A DNA stretch of 64,000 nt, from positions 62,001 to 126,000 of the forward strand of contig NZ_CP154858.1 in the NCBI RefSeq assembly GCF_041153465.1, read 5' to 3'. Position 1 is the first letter of the stretch, and each line of letters starts with the position of its first letter. The stretch is from Thermohahella caldifontis (GTDB taxonomy: Bacteria; Pseudomonadota; Gammaproteobacteria; Pseudomonadales; Oleiphilaceae). The notes under the pieces are model-generated. The model saw nothing but the letters and a program-made list of their open reading frames with translations. It had not been told where the DNA came from and searched no databases. This document shows, one piece after another, positions 43,740-51,324 of the stretch. A program made the translations under genes and the position numbers.

Positions 43740-45159
43740 CTGGCGTCTCCCCATTTTTTCAGAAGGCGCCATTCAACCTTTTGACTTTAAAGGGAAAAAC
43801 GTGATGTGGTAACGGAATCGGGGTTTCCCTCCAGGTACAATGTGATTGCCTATAAGTCACTGAACCCAAAGGAAAACCCCGATGCCTTACCATGCCACAG
43901 ATCGGACAAAATGGAAAGCCCGCCTCTGCAGCCTGATTGACCAGGCACCTGAACAGATCACACGGCCTGTGAGAAAACTCATGGCAGAGGTCACTTTCGG
44001 CATCCTCACTTCCGGTTCCCTCACGCAGGCAGAGATTGCCCGCACACTCAATGAGCCATGCAGACTGCACCATACCCAGAAGCGCATCTCCCGCATGCTG
44101 GCCGGACACAGTGAAGTGGCCTGGGCCGCAGAGCAGGTGCAGCTTGCGCACGTCAGCCGGCACGTCACGCAGGACATGATCCTGGCCATTGATCCGGGCG
44201 ATCTGAACCGTGACGGCGCACCGAAAAGTGAATGGCGGGGCCGCGTCAGGGACGGCGATACCGGAGAAATTGTCGGCGGATATCCGCTGATGACCGTGGT
44301 GGCACGGGATGTCCGGCGCGGGAAGACGCTGCCGTTGCTGACCCGCCTGAATACCCCGCGGCGCACGGCATTCAGAAGCGAGAACCATGACATTCTCTCG
44401 GTGATGGATGAAGTGAGCCGGCATATCCGGAAGGATCTGCTCTGGGTGATAGACCGGGGAGGCGACCGGGGCATCCTGTGGGATGCCTGGATCCGGTGTG
44501 AGCGACAGGTGCTGGTCAGAGCGGCCAATCAGCGCTACTGGTGCTGGCGGGACCGTCATAAAACAGCGCAGCAGATTGCCCGTGAACTGCCGCTGAAGCA
44601 CCAAGGGCAGCTCAGACGGGGAGGCCCCCGCGTCAGGTTCGGTATCACCCGGGTGATGCTGCGAGAGCATCCGGACAGCCCCTTGTGGATGATTGTCGTC
44701 CGCCATGACCGGCCGGAACCTCTGGTGCTGGTTACCACGCGTCCGGTGCGCGGAAGGCGACAGGGAGAACGCATGATCCATGCCTACATGGACCGCTGGG
44801 CCTGCGAGGAAGGCTACCGCTTTACCAAGCAGGGCTTTGCGCTGGAGTCTGTGCCGGCACGGCGCTTCACCACACTTCAGAATCTGGTTGCGCTGGCGAG
44901 TCTGGCCTGGGGACTGCTTGCCGTCTGGCAGGACCGGGATAGCTGTCTGATCAGAAGTTCACGCCGTCAAAAGCCAGACAAGGCGCTTAAGTTCCCGTTC
45001 TACAGCCTGCTCAAGGGATGGCAGAACCTGTTCAGAGGTGCACGGGTGCTGTTCTGGCCACTTTGGCGCAAACGAAAACCACGAAGTCTGATTGATGACT
45101 TGTTTGCCCGAAATGGTTCTCTCGCCACGGGGCCGGGGTAAAAAATGGGGAGACGCCAG
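43740..45159 (+). mobile_element. IS4-family insertion sequence, copy 2 (1,420 bp)
   Basis: Same element as 8687-10106 but inverted. The 20-base inverted repeats are perfect here: CTGGCGTCTCCCCATTTTTT at 43740-43759 and its complement at 45140-45159. It has a 9-base duplication and an intact transposase. It is inserted in the divergent intergenic region between the methyltransferase and hydrolase genes without breaking either frame. Confidence 0.95.
43882..45141 (+). CDS. IS4-family DDE transposase
   Basis: 419 residues, matching the copy at 8705-9964 except KPRSLIDDL for KTRSLIDDL near the C-terminus. Asp104, Asp191 and the YREK glutamate Glu309 are intact. Several silent base differences from copy 1 show that the two insertions are not an assembly duplicate. 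Confidence 0.96.
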   Translation: MPYHATDRTKWKARLCSLIDQAPEQITRPVRKLMAEVTFGILTSGSLTQAEIARTLNEPCRLHHTQKRISRMLAGHSEVAWAAEQVQLAHVSRHVTQDMILAIDPGDLNRDGAPKSEWRGRVRDGDTGEIVGGYPLMTVVARDVRRGKTLPLLTRLNTPRRTAFRSENHDILSVMDEVSRHIRKDLLWVIDRGGDRGILWDAWIRCERQVLVRAANQRYWCWRDRHKTAQQIARELPLKHQGQLRRGGPRVRFGITRVMLREHPDSPLWMIVVRHDRPEPLVLVTTRPVRGRRQGERMIHAYMDRWACEEGYRFTKQGFALESVPARRFTTLQNLVALASLAWGLLAVWQDRDSCLIRSSRRQKPDKALKFPFYSLLKGWQNLFRGARVLFWPLWRKRKPRSLIDDLFARNGSLATGPG

Positions 45160-45168
45160 TGACCCGGG
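45160..45168. repeat. Right target-site duplication of IS4 copy 2
   Basis: TGACCCGGG directly after the IS end at 45159; identical to 43731-43739. The hydrolase ATG follows 64 bases later. Confidence 0.9.
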
Positions 45169-45232
45169 GGGTTGCGCGCAGACCGGGAAAGCGTAGACTG
45201 GAAGTATCTCACACGCAGGGAAGGAATCGGAC

Positions 45233-46138
45233 ATGCCCGGACAACCTGAAGTCATTGCATTGACCTCCGGCGGGGACCGGCTGGTGGCACACTGGTATGT
45301 GCCCGACGGTGATACCCCGGCGACAGGCTGGCCGGCGGTACTGGTTGTCCATGGGGCCATCGATTACAAGGAACATTTCGCGGATCTGGCCCACGCCCTG
45401 ACCCGGCAAGGGCTGGCCGTGCTGGTGCCGGACATGCGCGGTCACGGGGAAAGTGGCGGGCGGCGCTATCATGTCCGGATCCGGGAGTGGGTCGAAGATG
45501 TGGCGGCGGCGCTGGACTGGCTGTCGGCCCGGCCTGACATCAATGCCGACCGGATCGGCGCCTTCGGCTTTTCCTCGGGCGGCACGGCCGTGCTGGAAGC
45601 GGCCGCCGCCGGACTGCCACTGCGGACGCTGGTGACCCTGGATGCCACCGTGCGCAGCGTACTGAACTGGCTGGAAACGCCGGCGTTTGCAATCGGAGCC
45701 TGGTTTGGTCGCCTCAAGGAGCGCCTGACGGGGAAGCCCTTCCATGTCTCGCTGGAATGGGCGCTGGAATCGGTGCCGGCTGCCGTGGACGAACAGGTGC
45801 GCCGCCAGATTGCCGATGATCCCTATGTACGCGCCGGCTACCGGCGGTTTCCCGTCCCCGGTGCGCTCGAAGCGCTGAAGGTGGATACGCTCAGGCGCGT
45901 TCACCTTGTGCGCTGCCCCGTCCTGATTCTCCATGGTGAACAGGATCAGGTGGACCCTCCCGCCAGCGCCAGGGCACTGCATGATGCCCTGACCTGCGAA
46001 CGCGAGCTGGTGCTTATCCCCGGCAGCGGGCACGTCGGACATCTGGATCAGGCCCGTGACCAGATCCGGCAGCTGACCTGCCAGTGGTTCCGGAATCGTT
46101 TGTCGGACAATCAGGTACCGGTTGCCAATCAGGTATGA
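45233..46138 (+). CDS. Alpha/beta hydrolase
   Basis: 301 residues, alpha/beta-hydrolase fold of the esterase/dienelactone-hydrolase-like group. The oxyanion region is VLVVHGAIDYKEHF and the nucleophile is Ser114 in GFSSGG. The acid is probably in LHGEQDQVDPP and the histidine in IPGSGHVGHLD. No signal peptide, so cytoplasmic. The upstream bases up to 45169 are its own; the IS4 copy sits just upstream and may have displaced regulatory sequence. Substrate unknown. Confidence 0.85.
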   Translation: MPGQPEVIALTSGGDRLVAHWYVPDGDTPATGWPAVLVVHGAIDYKEHFADLAHALTRQGLAVLVPDMRGHGESGGRRYHVRIREWVEDVAAALDWLSARPDINADRIGAFGFSSGGTAVLEAAAAGLPLRTLVTLDATVRSVLNWLETPAFAIGAWFGRLKERLTGKPFHVSLEWALESVPAAVDEQVRRQIADDPYVRAGYRRFPVPGALEALKVDTLRRVHLVRCPVLILHGEQDQVDPPASARALHDALTCERELVLIPGSGHVGHLDQARDQIRQLTCQWFRNRLSDNQVPVANQV

Positions 46139-46286
46139 AAGCGGATGTGGCTCAGGTCACGCCGGCGCGGATTGGCCGGCATGGCGGACTGAAGACTGTG
46201 CGCTGTGTCACGCCGCTGACCGTAACGGAATGTAACCATCCCGAAACCATCGCCGCATAGCATCTTGACAAGACCAACAATAAATC

Positions 46287-47855
46287 ATGGAGACACTTGT
46301 GGACACGTCATCCAGCACTGTGATTCCCGCCCTCACCGGCAAACGCATCCTGCTCACCGGCACCACGGGCTTTGTGGGCAAGGCGGTACTCGAGAAACTG
46401 TTGCGCGCCATCCCCGATGTGGGCCGCATCGTCCTGCTGGTTCGCGGCAACCGGAAATACCCGGATGCCCGCGAGCGGTTTGTCAATGAAATTGCCTCGT
46501 CATCCATTTTCGACACGCTCCGGGAGCAGCTCGGAGACGGGTTTGATGCCTTCCTGGCAGACAAGGTGGAAGTGGTGGCAGGTGAGCTGACCGCGCCTGC
46601 CCTGGGGCTGGACGCCGTCGCATTCGACCGGTTGGGTCAGTCGCTGGACGTGATCATCAACTGTGCTGCCAGCGTCAACTTCAGGGAGGAACTGGATCAG
46701 GCCCTGGCAATCAATACCCTGTGCCTCAGATCGCTGCTGGACCTGGCCGAGCGGGGAACCCGAACCGCTTTTGTTCAGATTTCCACCTGTTACGTGCACG
46801 GCTATCATCAGGGCCGGATCGAGGAGGTCAATCATCCTCCGGCGAAGGGGGGCATCCCGTTGCATGCGGACGGCTATTATGATGTCGAGCCGGTGATCGA
46901 ACAATTTCAGGCCGATATCGGCAAGGTGCTGGCACGGCATCCGGGTGACGAAGCCCGCTCACGGGCGCTGATTGACCTGGGGATCCGCCACGCCCATCGG
47001 TATGGCTGGAACGATACCTATACCCTGACCAAATGGATGGGCGAACAGTTGCTGTTCAAGTACCGCCAGGGCAAGTCCCTGACGATTGTACGGCCGGCCA
47101 TCGTGGAGAGCACCTGGCAGGAACCCGTGCCAGGCTGGGTGGAAGGGGTGAAAGTGGCGGATGCCGTCATTCTGGCCTATGCCCGCGAGAAGGTTTTCCT
47201 GTTCCCGGGGCGACGCAGGGGTGTCATCGACGTCATTCCCGTGGATCTGGTGGCCAACAGCATTGTGCTCGCGGCTGCAGAAACCCAGGTGGAACACTCC
47301 ACGGAACATCGCATTTATCAGTGCTGTTCCGGCGATACCAATCCCATCACGCTGGGAGAGTTCATCGACCATCTTCAGGAAGAGGCCGAGGCGCACTACG
47401 ACAAGTATGACAAACTGTTCTATCGCAGGCCCCGGCAGAAATTCCACACCATACCCCGATGGCTGTTCAGTCTGCTCATGCGCAGTGGTTATGCCCTCAT
47501 GAAAGGCGCCTCGGTGGTCAAGGAGAAACTGGGCGGAGAAGTCAACTCCCGGGCCATGGACGTAATCCGGACCACGCTCCATCTGGCACTGGTCTTTGCC
47601 TTCTATACGGTTCCCCGGTATCGCTTCAGCAACCTGAAGCTCCGGGATCTGTCAGCACGCATGGGGGAGACGGATACCCGGCTGTTTCCGGTGGATGCGG
47701 CTGTCTTCGACTGGTGGACCTATCTGCGCGACATTCACATGGCCGGCCTCAACCGCTACGCCCTCAAACCGAGGAAGGCGGCCAAGCCTTCCCCAAAGGC
47801 GCGCAGGAAGGCGGAAAGGAAGGCCGCGCGCAAACGGGAACATGAAGTCGTGTGA
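46287..47855 (+). CDS. Alcohol-forming fatty acyl-CoA/ACP reductase
   Basis: NADPH-dependent reduction of long-chain acyl-CoA or acyl-ACP to fatty alcohol, the precursor of wax esters. The Rossmann loop is LTGTTGFVGKAVL (24-36), and YTLTKWMGEQ holds the YxxxK catalytic pair. The C-terminal sterile-like domain contains LFPVDAAVFDWWTYL and AGLNRYALK. The sequence strongly resembles the 513-residue Marinobacter enzyme Maqu_2220 throughout, for example REELDQALAINTLCL and YQCCSGDTNPI. 522 residues, ending in a Lys/Arg-rich tail. No aldehyde-forming extra domain is present. Confidence 0.9.
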   Translation: METLVDTSSSTVIPALTGKRILLTGTTGFVGKAVLEKLLRAIPDVGRIVLLVRGNRKYPDARERFVNEIASSSIFDTLREQLGDGFDAFLADKVEVVAGELTAPALGLDAVAFDRLGQSLDVIINCAASVNFREELDQALAINTLCLRSLLDLAERGTRTAFVQISTCYVHGYHQGRIEEVNHPPAKGGIPLHADGYYDVEPVIEQFQADIGKVLARHPGDEARSRALIDLGIRHAHRYGWNDTYTLTKWMGEQLLFKYRQGKSLTIVRPAIVESTWQEPVPGWVEGVKVADAVILAYAREKVFLFPGRRRGVIDVIPVDLVANSIVLAAAETQVEHSTEHRIYQCCSGDTNPITLGEFIDHLQEEAEAHYDKYDKLFYRRPRQKFHTIPRWLFSLLMRSGYALMKGASVVKEKLGGEVNSRAMDVIRTTLHLALVFAFYTVPRYRFSNLKLRDLSARMGETDTRLFPVDAAVFDWWTYLRDIHMAGLNRYALKPRKAAKPSPKARRKAERKAARKREHEVV

Positions 47856-47864
47856 CGTTCCGGA

Positions 47865-47882
47865 TTGTCGACAAAACGACAA
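47865..47882. promoter_or_regulatory. Dyad between the acyl reductase and acs
   Basis: TTGTCG-ACAAAA-CGACAA is a perfect 6-base inverted repeat 10 bases after the reductase stop and about 95 bases before acs. It lacks a T-run on the plus strand, so an operator or weak terminator are both possible. Confidence 0.35.
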
Positions 47883-47977
47883 AGGTCTAATACAAAAAAG
47901 GGGATAAACGGGAGTATAAGGGTCTTGTAATCTGCTTTGTGTCTACAAAAACAAGAAGCAATGAGGAGTGCAAGACC

Positions 47978-49918
47978 ATGTCCGCGACCGTTTACCCCGT
48001 GCCTGAATCCTTCCGCAATCATGCCCGCATGAATGCGGAAGGCTATGAAGCTGCCTGGCGTCAGTCCGTTGAAGATCCTGATGGATTCTGGGGCGAGCAG
48101 GCGGCACGTCTGGATTGGTTCAAACCCTTTACCCGCGTCAAGCACACCACCTTCGAAGGGGAAGTGTCCATCCGGTGGTTTGAAGATGGTGAGCTGAACG
48201 TGGCCTGGAACTGCCTGGATCGCCACCTGGAAAGCCGTGGAGATCAGGATGCCATCATCTGGGTGGGTGACGAGCCGGGCGAAGAGCGCCGTTACACCTA
48301 CCGCCAGTTGCATGAGCAGGTCTGTCGACTGGCCAACGGACTGGCGTCTCTCGGGGTCCGGAAGGGGGACGTGGTCACGCTCTATATGCCCATGATTCCC
48401 GAAACCGCCATCGCCATGCTGGCCTGTGCGCGCATTGGCGCCGTCCACTCGGTCGTGTTTGCCGGCTTTTCTCCCGAGGCGCTGGCCAGCCGCATTGACA
48501 ACGGCCGTTCACGAGTGGTCATTACCGCAGACGAGGGGCGCCGGGGCGGACGACGGGTGCCGCTGAAGAAGAATGTGGACGAGGCGATCGCACACCTGCG
48601 GGTGGCTGAGGTCGACAAGGTGCTGGTCGTGCGTCATACCGGCGCGGACTGCCCGGTGACCGGGCGAGACGTGGACTGGCAGACCCTGCTGGACAGTCAG
48701 CCGGCAGCGCACCAGGCCCCGGCGCTGAATGCGGAAGATCCGCTCTTTATCCTGTACACATCCGGCTCGACCGGCGCGCCCAAAGGGGTGGTGCATACGC
48801 AGGCCGGTTATCTGCTCTATACCTCACTGAGTCATGAACTGGTCTTTGATTACCGGGACGGGGACATTTACTGGTGTACCGCAGACTTTGGCTGGATCAC
48901 GGGGCACAGCTACGTGCTCTATGGCCCGCTGGCCAACGGCGCGACCACGCTGGTGTATGAAGGTCTGCCCAATTACCCGGATTTCAGCCGCTGGTGGCAG
49001 ATCGTCGAGCAGTACGGGGTCAATCAGATCTACACTGCACCCACAGCCATCCGTTCCCTGATGGCAGCCGGGGACGAACATGTCCGAAAACATGACCGCA
49101 GCAGCCTCAGAATTCTGGCAACGGCAGGTGAGCCCATCAACCCTGAAGCCTGGGAGTGGTTCTACCGGGTTGTCGGAGAGTCCCGCTGCCCCATCATGGA
49201 CACCTGGTGGCAGACGGAGACGGGCGGCATGATGATCACGCCATTGCCCGGTGCCACAGATCTCAAGCCGGGATCGGCAACGCGTCCCTTTTTCGGAGTC
49301 CGGCCGGCCCTGGTGGACAGTCAGGGGCAGCTCATCGAGGGGCCGGGCGAGGGTGCGCTGGTCATCCTCGACAGCTGGCCTGCTCAGGCCCGCACGGTTT
49401 ACGGTGATCATGAGCGTTTCAGACAGACCTATTTTTCCACCTTTCCGGGCAAATATTTCACGGGGGATGGTGCAAGACGGGACGAGGACGGATACTATTG
49501 GATTACCGGCCGGGTGGACGACGTGATCAACGTGTCGGGCCACCGGATGGGGACTGCCGAGGTGGAAAGCGCGCTGGTGGCTCATCCCAAAGTGGCCGAG
49601 GCGGCGGTGGTGGGGTATCCGCACGCCATCAAGGGGCAGGGCATTTATGTCTATGTCACCCTCAATCTGGGTGAAGTGCCCACCGATGAACTGAAAGAAG
49701 AACTCCGGCAATGGGTTCGGCGTGAGATCGGGCCGGTGGCCACTCCGGATATCATCCAGTGGGCACCGGGACTACCGAAAACCCGCTCGGGCAAGATCAT
49801 GCGGCGTATTCTCAGAAAAATCGCAGCCGATGATCTTGAGACACTCGGAGATGTCTCGACACTGGCTGATCCGTCCGTTGTGGACGAACTGATCACCAAC
49901 CGGGCCAATCTCGCCTGA
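47978..49918 (+). CDS. acs: Acetyl-CoA synthetase
   Basis: Converts acetate, ATP and CoA to acetyl-CoA by way of acetyl-AMP. ATG 47978 (MSATVYPVPESFRNHARMNA) has AGGAG 9 bases upstream; the frame is open from 47939. Motifs: YTSGSTGAPKGVVH (P-loop A3), the acetate-pocket tryptophan in DTWWQTETGG, YFTGDGARRDEDGYYWITGR, and the acetylation-controlled lysine in KTRSGKIMRRI near residue 610. 646 residues (652 in E. coli). The crbR-type regulator follows, consistent with CrbSR control. Confidence 0.97.
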   Translation: MSATVYPVPESFRNHARMNAEGYEAAWRQSVEDPDGFWGEQAARLDWFKPFTRVKHTTFEGEVSIRWFEDGELNVAWNCLDRHLESRGDQDAIIWVGDEPGEERRYTYRQLHEQVCRLANGLASLGVRKGDVVTLYMPMIPETAIAMLACARIGAVHSVVFAGFSPEALASRIDNGRSRVVITADEGRRGGRRVPLKKNVDEAIAHLRVAEVDKVLVVRHTGADCPVTGRDVDWQTLLDSQPAAHQAPALNAEDPLFILYTSGSTGAPKGVVHTQAGYLLYTSLSHELVFDYRDGDIYWCTADFGWITGHSYVLYGPLANGATTLVYEGLPNYPDFSRWWQIVEQYGVNQIYTAPTAIRSLMAAGDEHVRKHDRSSLRILATAGEPINPEAWEWFYRVVGESRCPIMDTWWQTETGGMMITPLPGATDLKPGSATRPFFGVRPALVDSQGQLIEGPGEGALVILDSWPAQARTVYGDHERFRQTYFSTFPGKYFTGDGARRDEDGYYWITGRVDDVINVSGHRMGTAEVESALVAHPKVAEAAVVGYPHAIKGQGIYVYVTLNLGEVPTDELKEELRQWVRREIGPVATPDIIQWAPGLPKTRSGKIMRRILRKIAADDLETLGDVSTLADPSVVDELITNRANLA

Positions 49919-49969
49919 GCAAGCGCCATGCTGACACTGTCGAGCCTGCGGCCGGAGCACAGGGGGTTT

Positions 49970-50635
49970 ATGTCCATGACGCAGCATATCATCATTGCTG
50001 ACGATCATCCTTTGTTCCGTGCCGCGCTCAGACAGGCGGTGTCACAGGCTGTGCCTCAGGCACAGGTTACCGAGGTGGACAGCATCGCCACGCTGCAGTC
50101 TGCCGTTGAGCAGCATCCCGATGCAGACCTGGTGCTGCTGGATCTCAACATGCCGGGGGCACATGGCTTTTCCGGGCTGGTCTTTCTCCGGGGCCAGTAC
50201 CCGGGACTGCCGGTGGTGATTGTCTCCGGCAGCGAGGAGTTGCCGGTGGTGCGCAAGGCCATTGACTACGGGGCTTCCGGCTTCATTCCGAAATCCGCTC
50301 CGCTGGAGCAGATTTCCGAAGCCATTCAGGCGGTGCTGGAAGGTGAAGTCTGGCTGGCACCCGGTGTGGAGGAGCGTATCGCCGGACTGCAGGGGGAGGA
50401 GTCCGAATTCTCGCGCCGGTTGGCGACGCTGACACCACAGCAGTTCAGAGTGCTCGGCATGCTGACGGAGGGCATGCTGAACAAGCAGATCGCCTATGAA
50501 CTGGACGTGTCCGAGGCCACGGTCAAGGCTCACATCACGGCACTGTTCCGCAAGCTGGGTGTGCGTAACCGGACGCAGGCGGTGATCGCAGTTCAGCAGA
50601 TGGAAGTGGATCAGCAGAAAGATCCGCTGGCGTAA
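49970..50635 (+). CDS. crbR: LuxR-type response regulator (CrbR/ErdR-like)
   Basis: 221 residues. Receiver domain with Asp58 (DLVLLDLNMPGAHG), then a GerE helix-turn-helix (LTPQQFRVLGMLTEGMLNKQ, LDVSEATVKAHITALFRKLG). Start ATG 49970 or 49976; AGGGGG serves either. Proteins of this type (CrbR in Vibrio, ErdR in Pseudomonas) activate acs in response to the SSS-fused kinase CrbS. Both acs and a CrbS homologue lie within 4 kb, so the symbol is used by context; sequence alone would give only NarL/LuxR family. Confidence 0.85.
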   Translation: MSMTQHIIIADDHPLFRAALRQAVSQAVPQAQVTEVDSIATLQSAVEQHPDADLVLLDLNMPGAHGFSGLVFLRGQYPGLPVVIVSGSEELPVVRKAIDYGASGFIPKSAPLEQISEAIQAVLEGEVWLAPGVEERIAGLQGEESEFSRRLATLTPQQFRVLGMLTEGMLNKQIAYELDVSEATVKAHITALFRKLGVRNRTQAVIAVQQMEVDQQKDPLA

Positions 50636-50751
50636 CGGCCTGGTGAAGGGAGTGCTGGTTTAACGCTTCGGATTGGTAATAACATGGTGATTGAGTGGCA
50701 AAAGGGTGTTCGCCATGAAAAACAAAGGCATGGAATAGACCGAATGGCAGA

Positions 50752-50780
50752 TTGAGTGACCCTTGTGTGTTCCGTATAGT
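50752..50780 (+). promoter_or_regulatory. Promoter of the small lipoprotein gene
   Basis: TTGAGT (50752-50757), 17 bases, TATAGT (50775-50780; 5 of 6 consensus bases). Predicted start near 50787, giving a leader of about 40 bases to the ATG at 50827. Confidence 0.65.
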
Positions 50781-50826
50781 GCGCCCCGGCTTATCCAGGA
50801 CGCACAACACACAAGGAGACGTTGTA

Positions 50827-51261
50827 ATGAAAAAAGCCATCGCCCTTTCCGCCCTGATCGCAACCGGTGCACTGACAGGTTGCAGCTCCCTGAACGTCAG
50901 CAGCAACTCCCTGCCCATTCAGGGTGCGGTGTCCACTGACGTGAAGGCTGACATTGAAGTTGGCCAGAAGATCAGTGGCACAGCCAAGGCAACCAAGATC
51001 TTCCTCTTCACCCTGATGGATGACAAGGAATTCGCTGATGGCGTGAGCTACGGCGGCGCTTCTGCCTCGTCTTTTAGTCTGGGTGGTCTGGGCCCGGTTG
51101 AGGCCGTCAAGTCTGCAGCAGCCTACAATGCCATCCAGGCATCCGGCGCAGACGTGATTGTTGCACCGCGCTACACCATCAAGAAGGAAGACTTCGGCGT
51201 GTACGGCACCATCGAAGTCACGGTTGAAGGCTACAAAGGCACAATCAAGAGCGTCAAGTAA
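50827..51261 (+). CDS. Small putative lipoprotein
   Basis: 144 residues. Lipoprotein signal MKKAIALSALIATGALTGCS with the lipobox cysteine near 19. The mature part is Ser/Ala/Val rich with a glycine-rich centre (GVSYGGASASSFSLGGLGP) and a C-terminal block SGADVIVAPRYTIKKEDFG. Not assigned to a known family. AGGAG precedes the ATG. Own promoter and a strong bidirectional terminator make it a single-gene unit between crbR and crbS. Probably outer-membrane anchored (Ser at +2). Confidence 0.82.
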   Translation: MKKAIALSALIATGALTGCSSLNVSSNSLPIQGAVSTDVKADIEVGQKISGTAKATKIFLFTLMDDKEFADGVSYGGASASSFSLGGLGPVEAVKSAAAYNAIQASGADVIVAPRYTIKKEDFGVYGTIEVTVEGYKGTIKSVK

Positions 51262-51287
51262 CTCTGTTGCCTTGCGCGAAAGATCGG

Positions 51288-51312
51288 AAAACCCGGGCAT
51301 GTCCCGGGTTTT
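51288..51312. terminator. Bidirectional intrinsic terminator
   Basis: AAAACCCGGG (51288-51297) and CCCGGGTTTT (51303-51312) form a symmetric 10-base-pair hairpin with A/T ends between the convergent lipoprotein and crbS genes. Works on both strands. Confidence 0.85.
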
Positions 51313-51324
51313 CTGCATCTGGTT

